64,000 nucleotides of DNA from DATBFU01 sp035498405 (GTDB taxonomy: Bacteria > Acidobacteriota > Thermoanaerobaculia > UBA5066 > Gp7-AA6): positions 18,527 through 82,526 of the forward strand of contig DATKAE010000089.1 in NCBI GenBank assembly GCA_035498405.1. Direction: 5' to 3'. Both the position numbers and the translations under genes were made by a program. Every line of letters begins with the position of its first letter. Position 1 is the stretch's first letter. The notes below the pieces were generated by a model. That model had not been told where the DNA came from. It searched no databases and saw only the letters and a list, made by a program, of their open reading frames with translations. This document shows positions 8,465 to 17,422 of this stretch, piece after piece.

Positions 8465-9949
8465 TCACTTCTCCTCGGGCTTTGCGCCCGGGGCGTTCCC
8501 GGTGCGGACGCGCGATTTTCCCTTTCCGCCTCTCGCGCGCGACCGGAGTGCATCGCCGGCCCGGATCGCACGTTCCGTGAGGCTTCCCGGCCGCACGCGA
8601 AGGGCGGCCCGATCCACCTCGCCGATGGGCACCTCGAGCCGCACGTCGAGGCCCGCGGACTTCGAGAACCCCAGCTTCTGGCTCGCGTAGACACTCCGAT
8701 GACCAACGATGAGAAAGGCCGTGCCGGCGCAGAGTGCGGCGTAGACCCCGACCGGCCCGGGCAGCAGCTCCATGCCCATCACGGCCGCGGCGATCGGCGT
8801 GTTGGCGGCAGCCGCCAGGACCGCGACGAATCCAAACGCGGCGAAGGCGCCGGAGGGAAGACCGAGCGCATGGGCCAGCGCCGCGCCTCCCGAGGCCCCG
8901 ATGAAGAAGATCGGAGTGACGATTCCGCCGCTGCCGCCGGTCTCGAGCGTCACCGCCGTGGCGATGATCTTGAAGAGGAACGCGAGAAGAGCGACTCGGG
9001 CGGTGCCCGCGAGCGCCTCGGCGATGGTCGTCGTTCCGAGACCCGCGTAGAGATCACCCGCGGCGGCGTAGAAGAGGGCCAGGAAGAGCCCGCCCGCCGC
9101 AGCCACGCCGTACGGATGCGCTTCGAAGCGGCGAACGGCTTTTTCGACACCCCGCATCGTCTCGATGAGCAGCAGCGCCATGAGACCGAACGCGGCTCCG
9201 AACAGGAGTGAGAGGCCGATCAAGGTCGTGTGGCCCAGTTGGCCAAAGCTCTCGTGCAGGGCCGGGACGGGAGGAAGCGCGCCGCAGACCAGGTGGCCCA
9301 CGATTCCGGCGACGAGGCAGGGAAACAGAACCGCATACTCGATTCGGCCCAGATAGAGGACCTCGATTCCGAAGAGCGCGCCCGAGAGCGGAGTTCCGAA
9401 GACGGACGCGAATCCGGCCCCGACTCCGCAGATGACCAGCCGCCGGCGATCCTCGTCGTCCAACCGGAGGCGGTCGGCGAAGAAGCTCGTGATGGCCGCC
9501 CCGATCTGGGCGCAGGGACCCTCCTTACCGACGGATCCGCCGAAGGCGAGCGTGACGATCGTTGCGGCAAGCTTGACGGGCGCGACTTTCCAATCGATCT
9601 TTCCCGACCTCTGGTGGATGGCCGCGATGACGGCTTCGGTGCCATGTCCCTTGGCGTCCGGGGCGAAGCGGCGGACCACCCAGACGCAGAGAGGCAGCGC
9701 TGCCGGCAGCAGGGCGTAGTAGGGAAGTGGTCCGAGGGTCAATCGGCTCACCGAGGCGTTTGCAACACGGAGGGCCCAGAGGAAGACCCGGGTGCCCAGG
9801 CCCACACAGGCCCCGGCCCCCGCTCCGAGGAGAGCCCACTTCACCGTGCTGATGAGGAGGGCCGTGTGCTCGGCGTACCAGGGACCCTCGTCGGCGAGGT
9901 CGAGCTCGCGCGCAGGCGTCTGCTTTTCGGTGGAATCGGCCTCGGTCAA
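8465..9949 (-). CDS. CLC-family chloride channel or H+/Cl- exchanger
   Basis: 494 residues with the usual many hydrophobic helices of the CLC fold. The second signature GKEGP is at 141-145 with the gating glutamate E143 present, which favours an exchanger or gated channel. The first signature GSGIP is changed to GHGTE near residue 101, and the late GxFxP-type loop appears as SGAFAAFG. No C-terminal CBS domains are present. The start overlaps the stop of the upstream marR gene (ATGA), so the two are co-transcribed and the MarR protein probably controls this transporter. Ion selectivity cannot be read with certainty. Confidence 0.9.
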   Translation of the reverse strand: MTEADSTEKQTPARELDLADEGPWYAEHTALLISTVKWALLGAGAGACVGLGTRVFLWALRVANASVSRLTLGPLPYYALLPAALPLCVWVVRRFAPDAKGHGTEAVIAAIHQRSGKIDWKVAPVKLAATIVTLAFGGSVGKEGPCAQIGAAITSFFADRLRLDDEDRRRLVICGVGAGFASVFGTPLSGALFGIEVLYLGRIEYAVLFPCLVAGIVGHLVCGALPPVPALHESFGQLGHTTLIGLSLLFGAAFGLMALLLIETMRGVEKAVRRFEAHPYGVAAAGGLFLALFYAAAGDLYAGLGTTTIAEALAGTARVALLAFLFKIIATAVTLETGGSGGIVTPIFFIGASGGAALAHALGLPSGAFAAFGFVAVLAAAANTPIAAAVMGMELLPGPVGVYAALCAGTAFLIVGHRSVYASQKLGFSKSAGLDVRLEVPIGEVDRAALRVRPGSLTERAIRAGDALRSRARGGKGKSRVRTGNAPGAKPEEK

Positions 9950-10431
9950 GGGATGCGTCCCTCCTTGCCTGACGGCCGAAAGAGCGCGCCGGCTAGCCGC
10001 TGGAACTCCGGCGCGTGCGCCGACACGAGACGAGCGAGGATCGCCGCTCCCTGCCGAGTGAGCGCGACGCGAACGCGACGGCCATCCTCCGGGTCCGGCC
10101 GGCGCCGGACGAGCCCGGCACGCGAGGAGCGGTCCAGGAGGCCGACGGCGCTCTGATGCTCGATCTGGAGTCGTTCCGCGAGATCCGCGATCGTCGGCAG
10201 GCCGGAAAAGCCGCGCACGAAGAGCATGAGCTGATACTGGTTGGGGGAGATGCCCGCCTCGCGGGCCTGCGCTTCCGAGAAGTGGAGGTACCGGCGGAGC
10301 GCGTAGCGGAAGCGGGCGAGCCTGCGGTAGTCCGCTTCGCGAGGTGCCCCGGCCGCCCGGGGCCCGTCTCTAGCCCCCCGGGTCCGGCTACCGGTGGCGG
10401 GGCGCAGCGAGATCTCCTTCGCGACAGCCAC
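9946..10431 (-). CDS. MarR-family transcriptional regulator
   Basis: 161 residues. A winged helix-turn-helix of MarR type is visible: ISPNQYQLMLFVRGFSG, then LADLAERLQIEHQSAVGLLDR as the recognition region, and the wing VRRRPDPEDGRRVRVALTRQG with the conserved DxRxxxVxLT pattern. The frame starts at GTG 10431, immediately beside a dyad operator. An AAGGAG sequence lies a few codons inside, so the real start could be slightly downstream. The stop overlaps the CLC gene start by 4 bp. Autoregulation through the adjacent inverted repeat is the simple reading; the effector is unknown. Confidence 0.9.
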   Translation of the reverse strand: MAVAKEISLRPATGSRTRGARDGPRAAGAPREADYRRLARFRYALRRYLHFSEAQAREAGISPNQYQLMLFVRGFSGLPTIADLAERLQIEHQSAVGLLDRSSRAGLVRRRPDPEDGRRVRVALTRQGAAILARLVSAHAPEFQRLAGALFRPSGKEGRIP

Positions 10432-10434
10432 ACT

Positions 10435-10453
10435 TATATCGTATCACGATATA
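10435..10453. promoter_or_regulatory. Inverted repeat, likely MarR operator
   Basis: Perfect dyad TATATCGT (10435-10442), ATC spacer, ACGATATA (10446-10453), starting 4 bp upstream of the marR GTG. Length and symmetry fit a MarR dimer site, and the AT-rich dyad stands out in GC-rich DNA. Binding here would block transcription or translation of the marR-CLC operon. Confidence 0.7.
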
Positions 10454-10564
10454 TATGAGGCCGCCCCCCCGGTGAGCCTGGGAGGATCGGCTGTTCCTCC
10501 GGCGACATCCTTCGCATCTTCTTCTAAAGGGTCCGTGGAGTTAGGCTGTCGAGAGCTATCGCGA

Positions 10565-11395
10565 ATGATCGTTCATCTCATCGATGGGACCTACGAGCTC
10601 TTCCGCCATTTCTATGGCCTCCGTCGCGGCCGAGAAGACGATCCTCCGTTGGGCGCCGTGGCGGGCGTGCTCGGCACGGTGGCGCAGATGCTCGAAGGCG
10701 GAGCGACGCACCTCGGGGTGGCGACGGACCACGTCATCGAGTCGTTCCGCAACGGTCTGTGGCCGGAGTACAAGACCGGCGAGGGCATGGAGCCCGCGCT
10801 GCGAGCGCAGTTCCAGCCCCTCGAGGAGGCCCTCGGCGCGATGGGAGTGGCCGTCTGGCCGATGGTCGAGCTCGAGGCCGACGATGCGCTTGCCTCCGCG
10901 GCTCATCTCGCCGCTCGAGACGACCGAGTCGAGAAGGTGTGCATCTGGACGCCGGACAAGGACCTCGCCCAGTGTGTCGTCGGAGATCGCGTGGTTCAGA
11001 TGGACCGCCGCGCCGGCGCGATTCGCGATGCCGAGGGTGTCCGCGCCAAGTTCGGTGTCGAGCCGGTCCGAATACCCGACTATCTGGCTCTCGTGGGAGA
11101 CGCGGCCGACGGCTATCCGGGGATCCGGGGCTGCGGACCCAAGACCGCGGCCCGCTGGATCGGGCTCTACGGTCCGATCGAGGAGTTTCCGACCGAGGTC
11201 CTGGGTGACAACCGGAACCGGGCGCTTCTTTTCAAGACGCTCGCGACACTGAGAACCGACGCGCCGCTCTTCGACGATGTGGAGGAGCTCCGGTGGCGCG
11301 GTACGGCGAAGTCTTTTGCTTCCGAGGCCGCGCGGATCGGCGATCCTCGTTTGGCGGTTCGAGTGCAGGATCTCGGTAGACGGCTCCGAGGCTAA
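10565..11395 (+). CDS. 5'-3' exonuclease / flap-endonuclease-like nuclease
   Basis: 276 residues from ATG 10565; the frame is open further upstream, but the fold begins at MIVHLIDGTYELFRHFYGL, which carries the first metal-binding Asp. Further acidic sites follow in ELEADDALAS and IWTPDKDLAQ, and the helix-hairpin-helix DNA-binding segment is DYLALVGDAADGYPGIRGCGPKTAA. This equals the N-terminal nuclease domain of DNA polymerase I as a stand-alone protein. It would trim 5' flaps during repair or replication. Its stop overlaps the stop of the convergent doxX-like gene. Confidence 0.88.
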   Translation: MIVHLIDGTYELFRHFYGLRRGREDDPPLGAVAGVLGTVAQMLEGGATHLGVATDHVIESFRNGLWPEYKTGEGMEPALRAQFQPLEEALGAMGVAVWPMVELEADDALASAAHLAARDDRVEKVCIWTPDKDLAQCVVGDRVVQMDRRAGAIRDAEGVRAKFGVEPVRIPDYLALVGDAADGYPGIRGCGPKTAARWIGLYGPIEEFPTEVLGDNRNRALLFKTLATLRTDAPLFDDVEELRWRGTAKSFASEAARIGDPRLAVRVQDLGRRLRG

Positions 11396-11808
11396 CGGCG
11401 CTCCTCTCCTTCCTTCGGGATCGCGGCCGGTTTGGGCCGTCGCATCTGATCCAGGCTGAAAGGCCCCGGCCCGTTTGCGGCGAGGAAGAGGAAGATGAAG
11501 CAGAGGAGAACGGCGGCCTCGCCGTGGTTCTGGATCGGGAACAAGCCGCGTGGGAGGTGCGCTTTGAAGTAGGCGACTGCCATCTCGCCGGACGCCAGGA
11601 AAGCCGCTGCCCGGGTGAAATGCCCGATTACGATGGCGACGCCACCGAAGACCTCGATCACCCCGGCGGTAATGAGAAGTGGCGTCAGCGGGACGCCGGC
11701 CGGCATCCCGCCGAACCAGCCGAACAGCTTCATTCCCCCGGGACAGATCAACACGAGGCCCGCGACGATCCGGAGCAGGGCGTGGGTGATCTCGGCCAGT
11801 CGGGTCAT
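11392..11808 (-). CDS. DoxX-family membrane protein
   Basis: 138 residues with four predicted membrane helices: ALLRIVAGLVLICPG, LLITAGVIEVFGGVAIVIG, AAAFLASGEMAVAYF and AAVLLCFIFLFLAANGPG. The first-helix RIxxGLxxxxxGxxKLFGWFGG pattern is typical of DoxX/DoxD-like proteins, whose role in bacteria is mostly unknown (redox or thiosulfate metabolism has been proposed for some). The C-terminal tail RRPKPAAIPKEGEERR is basic and cytosolic. It ends against the exonuclease gene. Confidence 0.85.
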   Translation of the reverse strand: MTRLAEITHALLRIVAGLVLICPGGMKLFGWFGGMPAGVPLTPLLITAGVIEVFGGVAIVIGHFTRAAAFLASGEMAVAYFKAHLPRGLFPIQNHGEAAVLLCFIFLFLAANGPGPFSLDQMRRPKPAAIPKEGEERR

Positions 11809-11818
11809 GAATGGGTGG

Positions 11819-13111
11819 CTATGGTTCGGCGACCAGGAAGTAGGTCAGGGTGATCGAGGCGAAGAAGGGGGTGCCCGAGCAAGTTCCGTCGGTGGAAACG
11901 ACGTTGAGGAATAGGTTGTAGGTGCCAGGATCGGCAACGTAGACCGGGAATGCGCTGGGATTCGTACCGGCGCGGAGAAATCCGGACGACTGAACGAAGC
12001 TGGTCGTCGTCGCCGTGCCATCGACGCCGACCACCTGGCCGACCGCCAGAGTCGTTAGGTTCGAATAGTCGCGCAAGACCACCTGGGCCTGCGCTCCCAA
12101 GAGGCCCGACCCGTTGGGCGTGTAGGTGCCGGAGCCGGAGGCGTAGATCCGGGAGCGGACCGTGACGGGAACTTGCATTCCGAAAACAGGGGCGCTGACG
12201 CAAGGCGTCAGACTGGTGCCCACATAGTTCTGCGTGTCGCCCGAGACGACGCCCGACACACCGAGCGTCAGCGTCTGCCCCGACGGTGTGATCGTGAGGT
12301 TCGGGCCGGCGGCGAGCGTCGCATTGTCGGTGATTCCGTTCAGGCTCTTCACGACATAACCGGAGGCAATCTTGCCCCCGGTCACGGCTCCTGTCGCAAG
12401 CTGCGTGCTCCCGACGCCGCCGTCGGCGATGCCCAAACTGACGTTGCCGGAACTCCCGCCTCCGGTCAGTCCGGTGCCCGCACTGACCTGCGTGATCATC
12501 CCGTTATTGTCGTAGTAGCCGTTCGTGTCGAGGATCAAGTCGGTGTCCGAGACACCGGCGACGACCGTGATCGCCCCGTCGTTGCCGAGCGGCACGATCG
12601 CGGCATTGGCGATGACCTGACCGGCGACGTAGTTCAACGTCGAGACGGTGGGAATTGTCCCGCCGGCCGGGAGCAGCTTGATGAAGCCGGGACCCTTCGT
12701 GTTGGTCACGGTGACATTGAGAGAGACGGCGGCGGCCGTGGGAGGGATGTCGCACTGGCCGGTCAGGGTGAAGTCGCGGGCGACGCCCTGCGAGAGTGCG
12801 GGAGGTCCATAGGCGCCGGTGAACCCGCCGTTGCCGGTGGTGTTGGCGATGCGGCAGGGCGTGACGCCCACCAAGGGTAGCGGCGTCGTCAGCACGGAGT
12901 TCGTGGAGAGAGCGCCGAGGGGCGCCAGTCCGGGCCGCTCGATTCGCGCGATTCCCTCTTGAAGCTCGGCCGGCACGTCGGCCGAGCCCCTGGTCCAAAG
13001 CAGAGGCGCAGGCCAATTTCGGATCGGGTTGGGCGCTTCTTGGGCGGCGAGGGAGAGAGCGGAGAATGCGGTCAGCAGGCCGAGAGCGACGGAGCGGGGA
13101 GTCGAGGCCAT
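11819..13111 (-). CDS. Secreted repeat-containing protein of unknown function
   Basis: 430 residues with a Sec signal peptide (MASTPRSVALGLLTAFSALSLAAQ) and a preceding AAGGAGG ribosome site. The first half (LVGVTPCRIANTTGNGGFTGAYGPPALSQG, then AVSLNVTVTNTKGPGFIKLLPAGG) matches a secreted beta-rich module seen in environmental bacteria. The middle (AGTGLTGGGSSGNVSLGIADGG, STQLATGAVTGGKIASG) has the Gly/Ser/Thr/Val repeats of phage-tail-fibre or trimeric adhesin stalks. The C-terminal 110 residues form a beta-rich domain. It is probably displayed at the cell surface or secreted. No enzymatic motif is visible. Confidence 0.8.
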   Translation of the reverse strand: MASTPRSVALGLLTAFSALSLAAQEAPNPIRNWPAPLLWTRGSADVPAELQEGIARIERPGLAPLGALSTNSVLTTPLPLVGVTPCRIANTTGNGGFTGAYGPPALSQGVARDFTLTGQCDIPPTAAAVSLNVTVTNTKGPGFIKLLPAGGTIPTVSTLNYVAGQVIANAAIVPLGNDGAITVVAGVSDTDLILDTNGYYDNNGMITQVSAGTGLTGGGSSGNVSLGIADGGVGSTQLATGAVTGGKIASGYVVKSLNGITDNATLAAGPNLTITPSGQTLTLGVSGVVSGDTQNYVGTSLTPCVSAPVFGMQVPVTVRSRIYASGSGTYTPNGSGLLGAQAQVVLRDYSNLTTLAVGQVVGVDGTATTTSFVQSSGFLRAGTNPSAFPVYVADPGTYNLFLNVVSTDGTCSGTPFFASITLTYFLVAEP

Positions 13112-13202
13112 AGGTCCTCCTTGCGAAAGCGCCAGAGGCTCGTTGGCCGGAATCCTATCGCAGGGGTTCCGGGATGACGGTTCGGGACGGCCGACCCGGC
13201 GG

Positions 13203-14045
13203 CTAGAGATCCGCCTTCTCCAAGCGTATGCAGGCCAGCGCCGCGGGAACGGTGATCCAGAGAATTGTGGAAAGAGCGAGAAGGCCCGCCGCCCCGGCCG
13301 GGCCCCGGGTGAAGCGAAGGAATGCGAGCGAGGCGGCGCCGAAGGCCGTCGTTCCTTGAATCGCGAGCAGGGCGCCGGTGCGGACGGCGTCGATCGGGTT
13401 GACCAGGACGGCGCCGATCAGGACGCGCGAAGCCGGTCCCGATCGCAGGATCGATGCGACGCCGAGCGCCGCCACGTCGAACAGCGCGACCGCCACGAAC
13501 CAGGCGATCAACGCCACCGCGAGCGCGCGGGCCCGATGCCCGACTTCGCCCGAGGCGATCAACGCCGAGAGGCCGAGAAAGACCGCGGTGAGCATCATCG
13601 CGGCGAGGAAGAGAACCGCGTAGCCGGCCGCTCCGACTTCGCCGGAGCGGGAGAAGATCACCAGCCCGGCTGCCCCGAGACCCAAAGCCTGAGCCCCGGC
13701 GAGAGCCGCGAACAGGCCGAGCAGCCGCCCGAGCAGAATGGTCCGCCGCGAGACGGGCTGCGAGAAGAGGAGTTCGGCTGATCCGCGCTCTGGCGCGAGC
13801 GTCAGGACTCCGATGACGACGGAGGTCAGGGGTGTCAGCAGCAGGATGAGCTGGATGAGCGAGGCCGCCGTTCGGGCGAAATCCTGAACTCCGCTGCCGC
13901 CCGAGAGGATGTAGCCGGACGCGGCGACGGCCAGAGCGAGGGCCGCAAAGACGGCCGCGAACACCTGGGTCCAGCGCGAGCGCGTCGCGAGGACGAGCTC
14001 CTGGCGGGCGCAGAACCAGAGGGCAGAACGCCGCGCCTCGCTCAT
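13203..14045 (-). CDS. nosY: NosY, ABC-2 permease of the nitrous oxide reductase maturation system
   Basis: 280 residues from ATG 14045, which overlaps the nosL stop (ATGA). It has six hydrophobic segments, starting with TQVFAAVFAALALAVAASGYILSG and including TPLTSVVIGVLTLAPERGSAELLFSQPVSR, a loop typical of NosY and related ABC-2 permeases. It pairs with NosF as the membrane part of a transporter needed to mature the CuZ centre of N2O reductase, probably by supplying sulfur or energising copper delivery with NosD and NosL. It is the last gene of the nos operon; the 90-bp gap downstream shows no clear hairpin. Confidence 0.9.
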   Translation of the reverse strand: MSEARRSALWFCARQELVLATRSRWTQVFAAVFAALALAVAASGYILSGGSGVQDFARTAASLIQLILLLTPLTSVVIGVLTLAPERGSAELLFSQPVSRRTILLGRLLGLFAALAGAQALGLGAAGLVIFSRSGEVGAAGYAVLFLAAMMLTAVFLGLSALIASGEVGHRARALAVALIAWFVAVALFDVAALGVASILRSGPASRVLIGAVLVNPIDAVRTGALLAIQGTTAFGAASLAFLRFTRGPAGAAGLLALSTILWITVPAALACIRLEKADL

Positions 14046-14506
14046 CGCGCTGTTCCCTCGGATCGCAGCGTCGATCCGAAAATCTCGTCTGCCGCGATGT
14101 GCGTGCAGCCCCGACTGGCCGGATCGGCTTCCCGGGAGGCCGCGTCGGCGTGCGCGATCAGATGCGAGCTCATGGGCGTCTCCAGGGCCGGACAGCGGCT
14201 GAAGACGGCAACCGAGGCGCGGACCCATGCGGCGGTACGGTGGTCGGCGACGTACGCGACGGCTCCGGCCGCGGGAGGCCCGCCGCGTTTCAAGTCGTCG
14301 CGCAGGCAGCCGATGTCGTCGTAGAACTTGGTCTCCTCGCCCGGCGCGGCCAGCTGCGCCGCCAGGTGCCGATCCGAGACGGGCATGCGGCAGAACCGGC
14401 AAAGCTCGCTCTTCGTGTCGAGCGGGGAGGGCGGAGCTTCTCCGCGCGCGCAGCCGAGCGAGAGGGCGAGCAGGGCGATGGCAGGGGCATTCCCGAGCGG
14501 CCTCAT
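14042..14506 (-). CDS. nosL: NosL, copper-delivery lipoprotein
   Basis: 154 residues from ATG 14506; the frame continues upstream, but this start overlaps the nosF stop. An N-terminal hydrophobic stretch ends in a lipobox (LSLGC, C19), so it is lipid-anchored on the outer face of the inner membrane. The copper-binding signature CRFCRM is at 36-41, with C36, C39 and M41 as likely ligands, and KFYDDIGCLRDDL follows as in other NosL proteins. NosL hands copper to NosD/NosZ. It lies between nosF and nosY and overlaps both by 4 bp. Confidence 0.92.
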   Translation of the reverse strand: MRPLGNAPAIALLALSLGCARGEAPPSPLDTKSELCRFCRMPVSDRHLAAQLAAPGEETKFYDDIGCLRDDLKRGGPPAAGAVAYVADHRTAAWVRASVAVFSRCPALETPMSSHLIAHADAASREADPASRGCTHIAADEIFGSTLRSEGTAR

Positions 14507-15402
14507 GTGCTCGCTCCGACGAGCTCCCGATAGAGCACGTCCAGACGGCCCTCCTCGGCCGCAAGGCCTCGGATCTCTGCTCCCGCCTCGCGCACGACGT
14601 CCAAAATTCTCGGCCGGTCCGCGGCCGGACCCGGGATCAAGAGCTCGTCGCCCGCCCATGCGGCCTCGCGAGAGATTGGCCGGATCTTCTCCAGTAGACC
14701 GGGCCGGCGCCCGTCCAGGCGCAGGCGCAGGAGCCCTCGCTGCGAGAGCCGGTCCGCGAGCTCGCGCTGCGTCAGCGAGGCGGCGAGCCTGCCGCCGACC
14801 AGAAGAGCGAAGCGGTCCGCGAGGCGCTCGACGTCGCCCAGCTGGTGGGACGTGAAGAGCAGCGTGTGTCCCTCGCGTCGGCGGCGCTCGACGAGGCCAT
14901 AGAAGGCGCAGAGGCCGTCGGGATCGAGGGCGGCGGTCGGCTCGTCCAGCAGGAGGATGGGCGCGTCCGGCAGGACGGCCACCGCGAGCCCGAGCCGCTG
15001 GGTCATGCCTCCCGAATAGGTTCCGACTCGCCGATCCGAGGCGCCGTTGAGCGAAGCGAACCGAAGCACGTCCATGGTGCGCGAGGCCTCGGTCCGCCGC
15101 AGCTTGCGGTAGAAGTCAACGACTTCGCGCCCCGTGAGGGCCTCGGGGAATACGACCTTTTGGGGAAGGTACGAGATGACCCGGCGCGCGTCGGGGTCGC
15201 TCGGCGGTCGGCCGGGCTCCCCGATGAGGACCGAGCCCGAGGTCGGGGAGAGCAGGCCGGCGGCCGCCTTGAGTGTGGTCGTCTTGCCGGAGCCGTTGGG
15301 GCCGAGGAGGGCGATGGCCTCGCCGCGGGCAACTTCCAGAGTGAGGTCGGAAACGGCCTGCTGCGCGCCGAAGGCCTTCGAGAAATTCCGAAAGAGGATC
15401 AC
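14503..15402 (-). CDS. nosF: NosF, ABC transporter ATPase for NosZ maturation
   Basis: 299 residues. Walker A GPNGSGKT is at 34-41, the signature SGGMTQ at 130-135, Walker B ILLLDEPTAALDPDG near 149-163, and the switch His in LLFTSHQLGDVERLADR. The C-terminal 80 residues form an extra domain, as in multidrug-type ABC ATPases. It partners NosY. The start overlaps the nosD stop and the stop overlaps the nosL start, which fixes it in a tight nosDFLY unit. Confidence 0.92.
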   Translation of the reverse strand: MILFRNFSKAFGAQQAVSDLTLEVARGEAIALLGPNGSGKTTTLKAAAGLLSPTSGSVLIGEPGRPPSDPDARRVISYLPQKVVFPEALTGREVVDFYRKLRRTEASRTMDVLRFASLNGASDRRVGTYSGGMTQRLGLAVAVLPDAPILLLDEPTAALDPDGLCAFYGLVERRRREGHTLLFTSHQLGDVERLADRFALLVGGRLAASLTQRELADRLSQRGLLRLRLDGRRPGLLEKIRPISREAAWAGDELLIPGPAADRPRILDVVREAGAEIRGLAAEEGRLDVLYRELVGAST

Positions 15403-16754
15403 CGGCGGCCCCGCCAGAGGAGCGCCGATCCGAGGACGGTCGTCGCGAGCGAGCCGAGCAGTCCCGCCAGGTGCACCGAGCGGGCCTTCTCCGGAGGCCG
15501 CGGCACGGCGGGGAGCGACGGCGGACGAACGAGCGGCGCGCGGTCCACGGCCGCCACGGGCTCCAGGACGGGAAAGGCGCGCTCGGCGGCCCCGAGCGCC
15601 GCCGCGGCGAATCCCTGCGTGAAGAGATCGGCCGCCGTGAGGTTTCCGCGGATGTGGTCGAAGACCGAAGAGAGTCGATAGGGCCGGTCGCTCCTCCCGT
15701 CCCCGTCCAGATCCGGCTCGTCGTTGCCGGACCAGTAGTTGCCGTCGAAGTTGGTGTCCGTCCGGCGGCCGACGAGAGTCAGGGGCGTCATGTTGGCGAC
15801 GAAGGAGTTGCCCTCGAAGCGATTCTCGGCGCAGGAGTCGTAGAGCACGATGGCGGTGTCCGACTCCGCGATCACGTTGCCGCGGAAGAGGTTTCGGTAG
15901 GACCCTTCCAGGAAGATGCCCCGCGCGTTGTCGGCGATGAGGTTTGCCTCGGCCGTCACCTCGTCGCAGGCCTTCAGGAGGAGGCCGACCGAGGCGAACC
16001 CGCGGTTGTGAAGAAACCGGTTGCGCCGAAACACGATGCGCTTGGAGTACATCAGCGCCGTCCCCGCGGCGCCGTTCTCGAACAGGTTGTCTTCGAAGAC
16101 GTTGTCATCCGAGAACATGTAGTGCAGGCCGTATCGAAGGTCCCGGGCGCTGTTGTCGGCGATGAATCCCCGGGAGGAGGACTGGATGTAGAAACCGTCG
16201 CGCACGTCCACGATCGCATTGCCGACGAGGCGGAAATCGGTCGTGTTCCAGACGTGGATGCCGGACCCCTTCTCGCCGGGGTCCTTGCCCGGGATGCCGC
16301 GGATCGTGCAGCGCTCGACGATCGATCCGTCGGCCTCGCGCAGATAGATGCCGAAGAGCGCATTGGAGATCCGGCAATCCCGAATGGTGACGCGCTTGGC
16401 GGCGACGTGGATTCCCGAAGGGTCGCGGCCGAGGTCTCCCCCCCCGCCTCCGTCGACGTCGAACCCCTCGATCGTCGCTCCGTCGGTGCGCACTCGAACG
16501 ACGCTTCCCGTGCCCGAGCCCACGAGCCGGGGGCGCCCGCGGCCGGAGAGGGTGATCCGGCGATCGATGAAGACGTCGCCCCGGTAGGTGCCGGGCCCGA
16601 CCTCGACGACCGCGCCCTCGGGCGCGGCGTCGATCCGGGCTTGGAGCGGCGAGAGGGCGGACGGCGCCGGGCGGCCCTCGAGCCCGGCCGCGGAAGCCGG
16701 CGCCATCTCGCTGCCCGTGATGGCAAGGACCAGGGCGAGCGGGGCGGCGATCAT
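15399..16754 (-). CDS. nosD: NosD, periplasmic beta-helix maturation protein
   Basis: 451 residues from ATG 16754, which overlaps the stop of the nosB-like gene. A Sec signal (MIAAPLALVLAITGSEMAPASAAG) is followed by the NosD start LQARIDAAPEGAVVEVGPGTYRGDV and many right-handed parallel beta-helix (CASH/PbH1) turns rich in Asn and Gly, such as NNRFLHN, ADNARGIFLEGSYRN and CAENRFEGN. Near the end comes the NosD-typical NFDGNYWSGNDEPDLDGDG. A C-terminal membrane helix (GLLGSLATTVLGSALLW) anchors it. Together with NosFY it inserts or activates the CuZ site of NosZ in the periplasm. Confidence 0.93.
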   Translation of the reverse strand: MIAAPLALVLAITGSEMAPASAAGLEGRPAPSALSPLQARIDAAPEGAVVEVGPGTYRGDVFIDRRITLSGRGRPRLVGSGTGSVVRVRTDGATIEGFDVDGGGGGDLGRDPSGIHVAAKRVTIRDCRISNALFGIYLREADGSIVERCTIRGIPGKDPGEKGSGIHVWNTTDFRLVGNAIVDVRDGFYIQSSSRGFIADNSARDLRYGLHYMFSDDNVFEDNLFENGAAGTALMYSKRIVFRRNRFLHNRGFASVGLLLKACDEVTAEANLIADNARGIFLEGSYRNLFRGNVIAESDTAIVLYDSCAENRFEGNSFVANMTPLTLVGRRTDTNFDGNYWSGNDEPDLDGDGRSDRPYRLSSVFDHIRGNLTAADLFTQGFAAAALGAAERAFPVLEPVAAVDRAPLVRPPSLPAVPRPPEKARSVHLAGLLGSLATTVLGSALLWRGRR

Positions 16755-17401
16755 CCCGCCGACTTCGCTTCCTCGGCCTCCTCGTGCCGCGCCCCCCGCC
16801 AGGCCAGCACGAACGCGATCAGCAGAACCAAAGCGACCGCCGCCAGCGCATAGGAACCCGCGGCCGGGTACGAGTACACCTCGAAGTTCGCGAGCTTCTT
16901 GTAGCCGAAGACCGGCGGCATGAACGGCGGGACCTTCACCGAGGCGGTGGGCGCGAGGTTGTGGCCGTAGTTGTAGAGCTTGTACCCGAAGGACCATAGC
17001 GAGAAGAGCGCGAAGTAGAGGTAGAGGACGAAGACGTCGATCAGGTCGCTCAACTTGCCGTGCACGGGGGCGCGCAGGAAGAGCAGGCCGAGCATGCCCA
17101 CGACGAACGGAATCCACTTGAACTCCGTGAATTCCGCCGTGGTCAACTCCTTCATCCCGATGTAATGGTTCAGGATGTTGATCTCCTTGACGTCCTGCCC
17201 GTTGTTGCCGCCCTCGAGCTTGTAGCTGTAGATGCCGAGGCGCAGACCATCGGGATACTGCGGCGCGAACATCGTCAGCTTCCAGAGGGGCGCGAGGTAC
17301 GTGGGAATGAGCAGCAAGAACGCAATGACCAGCAGAAGCCGCGGCCCGGGAGCCAGAGGCAGGGTGAGAAGCCGATTGCTCCTCTCGATGATGGGTTTCA
17401 T
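16751..17401 (-). CDS. NosB-like membrane protein of clade II nos clusters
   Basis: 216 residues, integral membrane. Four hydrophobic helices are visible: LLLVIAFLLLIPTYLAPLW, WIPFVVGMLGLLFL, DVFVLYLYFALFSLWSFG and YALAAVALVLLIAFVLAW. Hydrophilic periplasmic stretches between them include MFAPQYPDGLRLGIYSYKLEG and YNYGHNLAPTASVKVPPFMPP. Its place between nosZ and nosD is where nosB lies in clade II (atypical) nos operons such as that of Wolinella, and NosB is a hydrophobic protein of this kind whose exact role is unsettled. The start codon follows a GAGGAGAG site. The name NosB rests mainly on position and topology. Confidence 0.75.
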   Translation of the reverse strand: MKPIIERSNRLLTLPLAPGPRLLLVIAFLLLIPTYLAPLWKLTMFAPQYPDGLRLGIYSYKLEGGNNGQDVKEINILNHYIGMKELTTAEFTEFKWIPFVVGMLGLLFLRAPVHGKLSDLIDVFVLYLYFALFSLWSFGYKLYNYGHNLAPTASVKVPPFMPPVFGYKKLANFEVYSYPAAGSYALAAVALVLLIAFVLAWRGARHEEAEEAKSAG

Positions 17402-17422
17402 GTGACTCTCCTCGGCGGTGAG

